Source of the DNA: Stagonosporopsis chrysanthemi
Lineage: Eukaryota > Ascomycota > Dothideomycetes > Pleosporales > Didymellaceae
DNA: 64,000 nucleotides
Assembly (NCBI GenBank): GCA_022560025.1
Contig: JAFISE010000010.1
Location: 124,001 to 188,000, forward strand
Direction of reading: 5' to 3'
Shown: piece after piece, positions 22,046 to 32,320 of the stretch
How the letters are laid out: each line of letters starts with the position of its first letter
Position numbering within the stretch: the stretch's first letter is position 1
The notes under the pieces: generated by a model
The model's database searches: none
What the model saw: only the letters and a program-made list of their open reading frames with translations
Told to the model about the DNA's origin: nothing
Position numbers and translations under genes: made by a program

Positions 22046-23207
22046 TTAGTGCAGTGTCCTGAGTGTTTGCTCGAGCGCGATACCAAGACCACCAACACCC
22101 AGAACCGTCCACAGCCACTTGTTGCTGAGCTCCTCCATGCTCGGCCAGAACGCATTCTTGTCTGCGCGGAACTTCTGCAGCTCGGCAAACTTGTCGGGTT
22201 GAGACGCAGAGTAGCGACGTACTTGGTTTTGCTCCTTCTCCTTGTCCCCGCCAAAGAAGCGGAGGAAGCAGTAGTTCGCGATGGGGCCGAGGAGTTCGAT
22301 GGGTGCGAGCATGTCGCTGCCGTACAGCATGACGATGAAGGAGATGTGAACCAAGGTATCACCAAGGTAGCTATTCGAGTCAGTAAGAGGATCTTAATAG
22401 AGAACGGCAAACGTACTTAGGATTGCGAACGATGGACCAAACACCCTCGCGGAGGATACCCCGTCCACCCTCCGCCTTGTACTGGTCAAGCTGGTAGTCC
22501 GCCAGGGTTTCCAATGCCAAACCAGAGGAAAAGAGACCCACAGCCGCCATCTGGATAAAGGGATGGTATCCCATCATTACTGCACCCTCATGCCTGAACG
22601 GCGCAGTAAATGGCAAGCTGATGAGCATCTGGAAGAAAGCCTCTGGGATGAAGATCTTGAACAGGGCTGAGTTCCAGAAACCTTCCTCTTTCTTGACCTC
22701 GGCGTAGCGTGGGTCGTCCTCACCACGCTGAATCGACCTCCGAGCGATACGGTAGAAGAGGCGGCCGCCCCAGAGCGTCACACCGGTCAGAACAACACGC
22801 TCATGCCACGAAAGACGGTTTAGTGCCTGTGTGAGTGTCAAGCCTGCAGCAAGACGTCGACCGATGGCAGACCACCAGGCATTGGCGACCTGTCCGCTAG
22901 GCCAGAGCCAGTCTTTGACCTCAACGCGCTGGGTGTATCGCGATATCCCATACGCAATGACAGCAAGGCCGGAGTGGAGAGTGAGCGAGGGTGCTAGAGT
23001 GTCTTTTAAGATGCCAACATCGAACAATGAGGCACTGTGGACATGTGTCTTTGAATGAGTCTTGTCGACGTATGTATAGGCTTGCTGAGCAGCAGGATGA
23101 GTAGTGTTCAAGTAGATATCATGAGGTCGTTCTTCGCCAATTTGGATGCGAGCATCAGGAGTACTCGTAGGTTGGTTGAACCCTCTAGAGAAGAGTCCGG
23201 ACGCCAT
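22046..23207 (-). CDS. DUF1295 membrane protein, steroid-reductase-like
   Basis: Exons on the minus strand are 23207-22417 and 22370-22046 (371 residues); the intron 22371-22416 is 46 nt. The splice restores SIVRNPNYLGDTLVHISF, the hallmark of DUF1295 and the steroid 5-alpha-reductase/ICMT superfamily. Several hydrophobic helices occur (SLTLHSGLAVIAYGISRY, FFQMLISLPFTAPF, FIQMAAVGLFSSGLALETLA, FIVMLYGSDMLAPIELLGPI, and a last one near WLWTVLGVGGLGIALEQTL). It is likely an integral membrane protein of the ER or mitochondrion with reductase activity toward an unknown lipid. The first 50 residues before the helices are hydrophilic. ATG 23207 is the first in frame; a longer frame upstream has no ATG. 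The family call is firm and the substrate unknown. Confidence 0.85.
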
Positions 23208-23783
23208 GATGAGCTGAGGGACTGCCAAAGAACGACAGAAGCCTCTCAGCTTGTGCGACAACCCTGTTTAAAGCTCACCCATAGCTTCCCCGCAGAAGCA
23301 CATGCCATTCATGATGTAACACTAGTAACGGCGCGTCGCGGATATGGAGCTCATGGCGTTGATTCGCTCGGCTGATGCTGCTGTGCTCCCGTGAATGTTC
23401 AAGGAGCTGACGATCCAATGAACCCCGCTCAGTTATTCAGCCATTGCGAACACTGTGCTGTGCCCTCTTTGCTGTTCTGCGCGTCCTCTGTTGCAAGACA
23501 AAGATCGCATCAGGTCGCAGAGTTGAGCAAGGAGTTCAAAAGACGCGTGACGTCTTTCATAGCTCATCGCTGGTCAAGGCGTTAGTTGGATCTGGCTCTA
23601 GCAACCGTACCGCGGCAAGTTTACGCGATAGGTACCCCTCAATACCAAGACAGCGATACATAAGCAACGTTGATGTATCAGCAACAAGACTGAGCATCAT
23701 TTCCAAAGATCAGGAATTTGACAGCCTTCAGGTCTGTGTTGCAGCAACCAATTGTTCAATTCCAATCAATTACGTTAGTGGCC
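23208..23783. other. Divergent promoter, 576 bp
   Basis: This is shared upstream DNA of the DUF1295 gene (minus) and the RidA gene (plus). No gene is supported; overlapping open frames here have no ATG-based or motif support. Confidence 0.5.
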
Positions 23784-24221
23784 ATGGCCGACGACAACAA
23801 ACCCCGAGCCTTCAACCCTGCAGGCGTCCACGAGCCCCCACCATCCTACAAGCACGCCTGCATAACGCCGATCCTACCAACCTCCAAGTTCATAACTCTT
23901 GCTGGACAGACGGGCGACTACAAAGCTCCGTGGGTCGAACAAGTCAAGGGCGCATACGAACATGTTCTCATATGTTTGAGGGAAGCTGGGGCGACCCCTC
24001 GTGACATTGTTCATGTACGGCACTACATCGTCAACGACTCTGGCGACGCCGAATTGAATAAGAAAGATGTGGTTGAACGGGGATGGGCACCGCTCTGGAT
24101 CGAGTTCATGGATGAGCACGGAGACGGTCACAAGCCACCTGACACAGTCCTGGGAGTCGCGAGTCTGGCCTTGAAGGGTCTCCTCTACGAAGTAGAGGTT
24201 TGGGCGATTGTCCACGGGTAG
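23784..24221 (+). CDS. RidA/YjgF/UK114 family enamine/imine deaminase-like protein
   Basis: This is a single exon of 145 residues starting MADDNKPRAFNPAGVHEPPP. RidA proteins are small trimeric enzymes that hydrolyse reactive enamines made by PLP enzymes, in cytosol or mitochondria. Here ITLAGQTGDYKAPWVEQVKGAYEHV, then REAGATPRDIVHVRHYIV and GVASLALKGLLYEVEVWAIV follow the usual strand-helix order. The family Arg that binds the carboxylate would normally sit in a .xxR. strand; VRHYIV could supply it, but a different Fungal YjgF subgroup with another substrate is possible. ATG 23784 lies in GCCATGGCC, a strong context, and the longer upstream frame is not needed. Catalysis is inferred. Confidence 0.82.
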   Translation: MADDNKPRAFNPAGVHEPPPSYKHACITPILPTSKFITLAGQTGDYKAPWVEQVKGAYEHVLICLREAGATPRDIVHVRHYIVNDSGDAELNKKDVVERGWAPLWIEFMDEHGDGHKPPDTVLGVASLALKGLLYEVEVWAIVHG

Positions 24222-24314
24222 TTTCATGGGAACTAAGTGAGCTGAAGCGCTAATTGGTATCATTCGAAGTGCCAGTATTGGCGTCCACACCTCAGTCATT
24301 CAATCAATAAGCAA

Positions 24315-25800
24315 CTATTTGGCATTCTTCAGCAGCGCCTCGGCAGCTGCATCCTTCTGACCAACGCTTCCACTCCTTGTCGCAGGCTTTAGTTCGCCTG
24401 GTGATGAGTCCTTACCCGAAGCCTCCGCAGCTTTAGCTTCCGCAGCCTTCTTCAGTCTCTCGGTATCCTCAGGATTGAGATCCTTGGTCTTGGCGTTGTC
24501 TTCATCGTCGCTGTCCCCGAGGCTGAAGGGGTCGTGTTCGTCCGTCTCGGGGTGTGGTGCGACCGACGTGAGCGGCTGCCACTTCTTACCGCTGGACTTA
24601 CCTTGGTTGTTTGGCGAAGGGTTTCGGTAAAGAGCATCAACCTCGTCCACTGGACCGCTCTGCGGAGGAGAAACAGGTGTGGGCTTGAACAAGTCAGGGT
24701 TTGCTGATGGTCGGCTGTTCGACCTCTGCTGGAAATCGTTGTCCTTCATCTCCAGCTGAGCAAAATCATCCCCTAAGACTCTGTTGTCCGCATCGTAGCG
24801 GTTGTGGTCCGCCGACCTGCGCGTATCAGCAGAGCGACGCTGCTCCGCCGATTTGCGGATGCCGTAGAGCTGCTCCGACTGTGAAGGCCCGAAGTTCTGG
24901 CGACCCTGCGACGACTGCCCGTGTTCACGCTCGCGTTGCGCAGGGTTACCGTATTGGTCGTACTCGTCCGGTTCGCCGTCAAGCTTCTTCTTGAAGCTGG
25001 TAATCCACTTGTTGACAGTTTTCTGTGTCTCTTGGAAGCCCTGCTCGATATTCTTGCGGATTTCAGGGAGTTCATCTACCAAGATCAACCTCTGTTATCC
25101 TATAGGAAGCACCAATGTACGTACCGTCAAAGAAACTGTACTCGCGTTCATCCTTGTTCTGGTTGTTCTGGTGGTTTGACCTTGCGTAGGGTTGCGGCTG
25201 CCGTGCGCCTTGACCACGCTGACCCTGCTGGCCGCTTTGGCTCTGGTAGTGCTCAGCGAGCTGACGAGCGTACATCTCATCCTGCTCAAGCTGACTACGA
25301 GGTTGCGGTCGCGGCGGCTGTGGAGGCGGGGCCTCTTCGGTCTTGAAATTGGGGTCGGACATGCCTGTTTTAAACACTATTAGCAATGAACCCCGCGATT
25401 AGAGCTTAGGCAACCACATACTCAAGAGCGCATTGAATGCAGGCTCGACCTTGCCACCGCTGGCAAGGAGAACTGCCTTAACAACATTGGTGTCAATGTC
25501 AGGGAACGCCTCGATCAGTGTGTTCTGCGCCTGCACGTTGGGGTCTGCAGGCCGCGGAGGTTTCGCTGGGGGAATCTCTTCTGCTTGCTCCGAGAACCTC
25601 ACGCCTGGCTTAGGTGACTTTGAAGCTGGCGGTGGCGATGCAGCCTTCTCGGGTGCAGAGGCTGTAGACGTGTCGTTGTCATCGTCGAAGTCGAGCTCAC
25701 GCGCTGTTGTGGGGCTCTCCGGGGGCTGCAGATGTTAGTTACAGCTTTGAGAGGGACTCTAGAGCAGACTTGCCTTGTCGTTTCCTGTCTTCTCAGACAT
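24315..25800 (-). CDS. CUE5: CUE-domain ubiquitin-binding protein, Cue5-like autophagy receptor
   Basis: Minus-strand exons are 25800-25774, 25725-25422, 25364-25125 and 25075-24315 (443 residues). Cue5 binds ubiquitinated clients through its CUE domain and Atg8 through a short motif, bringing aggregates to the vacuole. The CUE domain lies at about 76-112, with AFPDIDTNVVKAVLLASGG and the end NALL. Then SMSDPNFKTEEAPPPQPPRP, a QLEQDEMYARQLAEHY helix, a Gln/Arg-rich stretch, FFDDELPEIRKNIEQGFQET and a long disordered tail with DEHDPFSLGDSDDED follow. Acidic patches near FSL or YSFF could serve as Atg8 motifs, which is speculation. The first exon has only nine codons and its intron appears to be GC-AG (AAG/GCAAGT). 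The gene converges on the RidA gene, leaving 93 bp between. Confidence 0.88.
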
Positions 25801-26227
25801 CGCGTATGGTATGGGTTTGACTGTGAGCAAAGACGAAGTGTTGCGAGGAGAGAGTGGTGCCTGTCGCAAACCTGAAGCTTGCCCCGTCGCCATTGCCGCG
25901 CACGAGCTGTGGCTGTGTGGCTGCGTCGTCATAACGCCAAGATGCATACGCCTCCCGCTCCATGGAGCTACCCAACACATGCACCTAGAGGTCCAACAAA
26001 TACAAGATTTTAACATTGGCTTAGATTTTTAGTGAAATATAAGCAACGTATGTCTTTCAAGCTCTCCCATCAGCTCTCGAAGGTATTGCAATGTCAGGGT
26101 GATAATTCGCAAAATCATGGACTTCTGCTGTTGAAATATTGGAAGACATCGCTTTCATGGAAGTGCATGATATTGTGCTCCATGGCCCCAGCTCCAATCA
26201 GTGATGTTAATCAATTCTGATTCATGC
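25801..26227. other. Intergenic, 427 bp
   Basis: Promoter of CUE5 (minus) plus the 3' flank of the acyltransferase gene (minus). AT-rich in its second half. No gene seen. Confidence 0.5.
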
Positions 26228-28753
26228 CTAGAGCCTCGCCATGCTCCCTCTCTTTGCCCGGGCCTTGGCCTTTTTCTTCGCAGCCCCTACTTCGTCTCTC
26301 CCTATGCTCTTTGCATCTAGCACATCACCCTCCCACAGCGCCTGGCCTACAAAATCTACCAAGCTGAGAACTCTCGTTTGCACCGTGGCACCATCTCGCC
26401 TGTTCTTGCCTTCGCGGCGACTGGCACTGATTCGTTCGGCAAAACGCCACAAGGGACCATCTGCGATGATGCCTTTCGATCCTCTTACCGGTGTCCACTC
26501 ATCTGCAAGCCGTATCGTCGTAGGCATCTTCGAATTCTTGCTTTTCGCAACGACAATCATACCCTCGTCTTCAAATCTTGTGTACGAGTTCTTGAGCGTC
26601 TCTTTGTTAACAGCCTCATAGTATGACAGGTCGCCTTGGTGATAGAGAGTTTTCCCGAGCAGCTGAGAGCGATCTTGAACACGTTTCATGTCTAGCCACT
26701 TCTCGTTTGCGGCGGACGATGAGGCACCAATAGTATTTAAGGGCGGCGTGAGCAGTATAAGCGAGACGGTACCGAGCCATGCGGCTTCGATGAACGGCCA
26801 AATGAGGAAGCAGTAGAAGTCAAAGTTTTCTCTGCCAGTCTCCCTCTCTTCGTCGCTCAGCTCTACGTATTCAGTGACGCCTGCCGCATTGCGAGTGACC
26901 TTGATAACGTTATCGGTCTCAAGACCGGCGATAGTGCGCGCAAGATTGAAGTCAAGGCCTTCGGTCGGAAAGATGAATTCACCACGGAAAAGCTGTGACA
27001 GAAAACTGACTTGGGCGTGTAGGTCCGTGTAGGAGATGCGTTGGGATTCAGGTGCTCCACCGCGTTTGACGGTAGTGTAGAGTGCGGCAGAGACAAGGGA
27101 CTGGAGGATGAAGAGGTGAATCGTCATATTTCGGTAGAACGAGAGCTGGAATCTGTGAAAAACCGTTAGCAGATGTGATTGTTGCTCAAAATAAAACACG
27201 TACCGGTCAACAGCATAGTAGGTATCCTCTGGCAGTGCAGGCACCAGACCCACAAGCCCAGGACCAAGCACTTCAAGCGCTCGATCCACCACGACACTAG
27301 TAGGAAGGTTTCCAAAATGAGCGACTCTACCTCCCTGCGCACGAACTCGATCGCACAACCATTCTACTCTCCTGATAAGCTCGGTTTTACCTACGCCTCG
27401 ACCTCTGAGAGTAAGCAGCACTGTACCGACGAGCGCAGTAGGCATGACCACAGATACATCGTTGATCTCGGATAGCACTTTATATCCAAGTGTTCTCAGT
27501 AAGCGTGTGCGATCTTCTTTTGAGTCGAGCTGCTGAGGCAGTTTGCTGGTTCGCTCTCGTTGCTGATCAATGAAGGTGCGCAATGACCAGGGCTCATGGA
27601 AGCGGACGTCAACTCGGCCAAGCTTAAGTGACAACACTGTAGATGACGATAGGAAGTCCATAAGATTCTCTTTCGGTTTTGGCTGGCCAAGAAGCTCGCT
27701 GATGTATGAGTCAACTTCGATGACTTTGTCGTACTGTGTCGAAACCGGGCAAATGATGGCATCGTCAACGCGTCCGCTCGCCACGCTATCGAGCATGTAG
27801 CTTAAGATGCCAAACTTGGGAGGCAGAAGCTTACCCGTGCGACTTCTACCTCCCTCAACAAAGCATTCCAGATTGTATCCGCATTGCAGCAACGTGTCAA
27901 TGTAGGCTTGCACGAGCGTGGTATACAACTGATCATCTCCGAAACTTCGCCGTATCCACATGGCGCCAGCGTGCTGTAGGAACGAGCCCACGACGGGGAA
28001 ATTGAGGTTGTCGCCGGCGACTACGGTGGGTAACGCGAGCCCTAAGCGGTAGCAGATGATCTGTAGCGAGACGTAATCGACATGAGAACGATGGCAGGGT
28101 AAGAAGATGATCGAGTGCTTCTTTCGTGCTGCTTCGGCGGCCACAGTGCGTAATCGCAATACTTCTTCGCTGGACACGTGAACACCTTGATGGTATGCTC
28201 TGGTCAGGAGCTGTGTAGCTAGATAGTATGCCCCACGAATGAAGTTCTTGCTTTCCATCTTGCAGATCATGCCGTCTGTCCAAGTCTCACTAACTTGCAG
28301 GAGTGACTCCTCGATTTGGGTCTTCCTCTTCGCCTTTCTGTCCTTTTCCCCTACACCACTGCCACTCTGTGCCTCAATGCCTAATAAGCCCTCTCTAGCT
28401 TCGACCTCTACTCTGCTCTCTGCAAGCTCTCGAACCTTGCTGACAAGCATAGGGTTATTGAGCACCCGTGTCTTCATATCCTCTGAAAATCCGGAGTAAA
28501 ACTCCGGCTGACCGACGTGATTGTCAAATGAGCGCCATCCTGTACCGGAAAATTGCAGGGAAACTTCGCGTATAAAGTCGAGGGGCGAAGAGCGGAACCG
28601 CGCGTAGCTGTTTATGAGGCCTCGGTCAGGCGATTCGTTGTAGCCGGCCGCATGGAGGTGCACATCGTCTGCGGCAGTAATGCTCAGATCGGGTGCATAC
28701 TCCGATGTCGTTGCTTGGGAGAGAGATCTCTTGCGGTCTTTGGACGCGGTCAT
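26228..28753 (-). CDS. Glycerol-3-phosphate/dihydroxyacetone-phosphate acyltransferase (PlsB/GNPAT family), peroxisomal
   Basis: This enzyme acylates glycerol-3-phosphate or DHAP, the first step of glycerolipid or ether-lipid synthesis. Minus-strand exons are 28753-27204 and 27152-26228 (824 residues). Acyltransferase blocks appear in order: LPCHRSHVDYVSLQ (HX4D at about 221-226), AGAMWIRRSFGDD, CFVEGGRSRTGKLLPP and AIICPVSTQYDKVIE. The C-terminus is ARL, a peroxisomal targeting signal type 1, which fits GNPAT-like members. Hydrophobic segments near IHLFILQSLVSAAL and FLIWPFIEAAWLGTVSLILL suggest membrane association. The intron 27153-27202/3 is 51 nt, in frame and without stops, so an unspliced reading adds 17 residues; the spliced AVDRFQLSFYRNMT matches the family better. 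ATG 28753 is the first in frame; the frame continues upstream without ATG. Confidence 0.9.
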   Translation of the reverse strand: MTASKDRKRSLSQATTSEYAPDLSITAADDVHLHAAGYNESPDRGLINSYARFRSSPLDFIREVSLQFSGTGWRSFDNHVGQPEFYSGFSEDMKTRVLNNPMLVSKVRELAESRVEVEAREGLLGIEAQSGSGVGEKDRKAKRKTQIEESLLQVSETWTDGMICKMESKNFIRGAYYLATQLLTRAYHQGVHVSSEEVLRLRTVAAEAARKKHSIIFLPCHRSHVDYVSLQIICYRLGLALPTVVAGDNLNFPVVGSFLQHAGAMWIRRSFGDDQLYTTLVQAYIDTLLQCGYNLECFVEGGRSRTGKLLPPKFGILSYMLDSVASGRVDDAIICPVSTQYDKVIEVDSYISELLGQPKPKENLMDFLSSSTVLSLKLGRVDVRFHEPWSLRTFIDQQRERTSKLPQQLDSKEDRTRLLRTLGYKVLSEINDVSVVMPTALVGTVLLTLRGRGVGKTELIRRVEWLCDRVRAQGGRVAHFGNLPTSVVVDRALEVLGPGLVGLVPALPEDTYYAVDRYVFYFEQQSHLLTVFHRFQLSFYRNMTIHLFILQSLVSAALYTTVKRGGAPESQRISYTDLHAQVSFLSQLFRGEFIFPTEGLDFNLARTIAGLETDNVIKVTRNAAGVTEYVELSDEERETGRENFDFYCFLIWPFIEAAWLGTVSLILLTPPLNTIGASSSAANEKWLDMKRVQDRSQLLGKTLYHQGDLSYYEAVNKETLKNSYTRFEDEGMIVVAKSKNSKMPTTIRLADEWTPVRGSKGIIADGPLWRFAERISASRREGKNRRDGATVQTRVLSLVDFVGQALWEGDVLDAKSIGRDEVGAAKKKAKARAKRGSMARL

Positions 28754-29101
28754 CGTGAGCGAGGATGTAGCTGTGCAGAGGAACGCGGAGATAGGTGCAT
28801 CGATTCTCAGCGCGGACACTTCATGAACGTGAGAGGGCTGCTGACAAAGGATTGCGCGCAAGCATGGAGAACCGTATGAGCTGGGGTATATTGCAGAAGA
28901 GGAAAGATCATGACATCGTGGTGAAGATCATCACAGTGTTGAAGCGCGCTCCGATGGACCCTGGAACTTGTGCCTCGGCTGCGGGCAAAGCCCGATCGTC
29001 AATGCACGCTTGCTCATGTACACATATATTAACATCTACCTATTCTGATGTTCGATTTGCTGCGTGATGCCGTGACCTATCTATCATAACAGTCGCTGCC
29101 T
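28754..29101. other. Intergenic, 348 bp
   Basis: Promoter of the acyltransferase gene and 3' flank of ASA1, both on the minus strand. No gene seen. Confidence 0.5.
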
Positions 29102-30870
29102 CTAGAAAATCTCCCAGAGGCTGATCTTCCCGTCTTTGGCCCCTGCAGCAACCCAGTGTTTGACCTGCATCTTCTCTTCACGTTCCCTCTGCAGCTTGCT
29201 TAGACTGGGTTCCTTTTTATTCACCGCACCCTCTGCCTTGAATCGGTTATCTTCTGAATGACGTCCCACAATGCCCGCATCCAGTATATCTGCGAAAGTC
29301 ACAGCATAGACTCCTTCCTTGTGCCACTTCAACACCGCAAGTTCCTTCAGCGTCTTGGTACTATATATGCGAATCCGTGAGTCCCATCCACCTGTAGCCA
29401 AGACTCGGCCATCTGACCGCACTGAAAGAGATTGTTGGCCAGCGTGTTTTGTGTTGATGACCCTGTGTGGTGCTTGAATTGATGGCGTGGGCGGTAAGGA
29501 ACGAGGAGCAGCCTTCGCCGGCACTGAAGATTGAGCCTGGTCTGTCAAAAGTGAAGAAAGTCCACCAGGTTTGCGACCGGACTGCTCAGGCAGTGCCGAA
29601 GGAGCAAATAGTCGTTTGGAGAACGACAATGGTTCGTCGGGACTGTCATCTGGGATCGAAATGGGTGGGTCATCCGCTTGTGAGCATGCTGTTACTTCGT
29701 TGACAGCCGCACTTGAGGCAGTCTGAGGCGCGCGTTCATTGTCTGGAATTGGAATGGAGACTGGTGGATCTTCTCTGCCTCCCTCAGCGCGGAGTATTGG
29801 TTTGTCATCCTCCAGTCTTGATGTCAGGTCGGGCAGACGATGAGCTGCAACAATCGCATCAGCTCCAGATGTGAAGTACATTTTAGCGTCTGGTGAAACG
29901 TCTAACGACAGAACGGGCTGCGTGTGAGGCTGACTTAGATATAGGAGCCGAGCCATACCAATAGCCGAGCCCTCCTCATCTGGTAGCACATGTACAGCAG
30001 TCAAGCCTCCTTCGTAACCGGTTATCACGAGTGTTCTCTGTGCTGTCGCGCTCTGCGCAAGCTTTATAGCCATGACCATCCCTGTATCCGTCAGCATCGA
30101 CGTACACGATACTTACTTCGCGACCCATTCAAAGATCAACATCTATCAACTAAGATAAGGCAGCACCTACCAGTATCTTTAGATTGTGCGCGAGGCACTA
30201 CATGCCTCAGTCGCTCCTCGGGGAATTGGTACACTTCGGCTTTCTTATCATCTCTGGCTGGCACTGCGATCATTATCGAGTTTTCCTCTTGGTTTGACTG
30301 GGCCCGCGCTTTTTCGTTCCCTTCTACACTGTTACGTGCCCGTCTTTGCAAGGCGTAACACATGGAAAAGGCGCAGAAGTTGAGGGTATTCACTGGGAGC
30401 GTATGCAGAAGCCATGGCACTGGGCGTTCGTTAGATACCACCTCTGCAGGCAGAGCTGTCGACAGTGCAAACTCGTCTCCCGCGCGTATTTGCCATATTC
30501 TGAGGTTGTTATCGCGACCGTGACTGGAGGCAGCAACGTGTTAGTCGTATGATTCGAAGCATGGTGACGGCCACAGCACTCAACATAGCAATCGAGGAGC
30601 ATACAGCAGCACAGTACGCGGCACTCACGTTATGATCTTGTCGTGCGCCCATTCAGCTGTTCCAAGAATGGGGCCATCGTGAGCCTTCCACACAGCTAGC
30701 GCACGTTTTGTCTCGAGCTTCCAGTAGATGACCCAGCCATCTGCATCGCCAGTGATGAGACGAGTATTCCGGCGGACAATTTGAACACTGTGTACCTGTG
30801 AGGCGTGACCACGCAGGATGTAGCTGGGCTGGGCGGGCGGCTGGGCTGCTGATTGGCGTTCAACTGCCAT
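29102..30870 (-). CDS. ASA1: ASTRA-associated protein 1, WD40 repeat
   Basis: This is a beta-propeller subunit of the ASTRA complex, which helps assemble and stabilise PIKK kinases (Tra1, TOR) with the TTT factors. Exons on the minus strand are 30870-30629, 30523-30171 and 30081-29102 (524 residues). WD units include YILRGHASQVHSVQI, LITGDADGWVIYWKLET, IITHGRDNNLRIWQI (rebuilt over intron 1), ITGYEGGLTAVHVL, PVLSLDVSPDAKMYFTSGAD, LSVRSDGRVLATGGWDSRIR and HWVAAGAKDGKISLWEIF at the end. A disordered insert of about 150 residues sits between two blades. The terminal SLWEIF is typical of fungal Asa1. ATG 30870 precedes a short Gln/Pro-rich leader; upstream codons in frame lack ATG. Confidence 0.85.
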
Positions 30871-32320
30871 GAGTGTGAGTGCAGTCGCAGAAGCGGGCAA
30901 CCCGGCACGAGAGATCGCCGAACTGTGGGACAGGCGTCTGTCAAGACTGTCGCCTCGCGGCACCGCGACAACGACAGCGGAGCTCCGCGGGAGTTGGTCA
31001 ACATGAGATCCTTGTTATCAGAGTTAGCACGCAGCGAGTCGAGTGGAGCTGAATATCATTAGATCGAACCGGGAGCCGCTCAGACACAGGCGGAAGCCTA
31101 TAGATCTGACCGGGGCTCGAGGGAGACCCTGTGCACATCAACAAGAAGACGAATCATGCATGTTGTACAGGTTTTCTTCGCTTTGCTGTATCCTTGGTCT
31201 CTCCTTTTCCAGCGACAGCACTGGCAGCTGCAGAGCTATTTTAGGCGATAGCTTGTTTTCCGTCCCTTGCAAGAATTGTCGAGCGAATATGCGGGCAGTC
31301 ATCATGCATCAGCGCCATCAAGCTGTAAGATACGAAGCAGTGATGAACCATGCGCGAAAGTCCAGGACGCATTCCCGCAGCGCGAGCGACATGGTCGCAG
31401 ACACGCTGTGGAAACACTGCAAATCAATAACTCTATCAAGGAGCGAAGTCGCCGAACCTCATTGCAAATCACGACCGAGTCGCGCACATCACTGCCAAAG
31501 CAGGGTATGCCAGCGCGCATCACCGGATTCGGTGTTTGCTTGTGACGACCAGCTGTATAGGACTGTCTGCCTGTCGTCCTTTTGTAGCTCGTGATCTCCT
31601 TGTGCAGCATTGGCATTGTGGTTCTGCTCAGCGTGAACACTCCTGCGCGCTCGACGATTCTACCGCCCGGCGCCCGCCAAACGTCACCGGTCCAGGGATC
31701 AAGAGGCCGTCGCTTATACCTGCCGCCTTGCACCGCACGTCGATCCTTCCTTGAACTCAACGAAGCTGAGCAATTACCTTCTCTCGTCATCGTTGCCATT
31801 GCGCCAGCCAGCCAGAGCAGATTTCAATAAATCGCGGTCCACATCCTGCAAATACGGGCCCGGATAAAGCTTTAGTTCACGCCCTTCGGTTCCGTAAGTG
31901 CCGTACCGCCTTGCGCAGAACCTCGCTCTCCTGCTGCCTGCACAGCAACTGCTGCCGACCCCCTTCAACACTCAGCCTCCACAACACTGGAGTGCTCCTA
32001 TTATTGTGCGCTCGAGTTTGATATTCTTACCCCACATCACCTTATTGCCCTCTACACGCACATCACCCAAAGACATACTCGCTGTCGCATACGCCGTCCT
32101 TCAGAGTTTCTTTCACCATACAAAATCGTTTGCGCGATAGCCCTCGACAAACCACCTCGAGGAACCCTTCCCAAGCCCCCCGCCGCGACACTACGTTTGC
32201 CCACAACATAGAGGAAGGACACGGTGCATATACGGCACGCGCGTCTAGCGCTACGCCCGTCTTCGAAGTGCTGAGCTGCGCCTATCCTGGTCGAGCTGAT
32301 GCGCTGAATAGGCCGATAGG
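30871..32320. other. Divergent promoter/leader region, 1.45 kb
   Basis: This is upstream of ASA1 (minus) and the Zn2Cys6 gene at 32321 (plus). I see no gene. Long CT-rich stretches at 31.9-32.3 kb look like a lengthy 5' leader of the regulator. Open frames of 60-180 codons here are unsupported. Confidence 0.5.
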
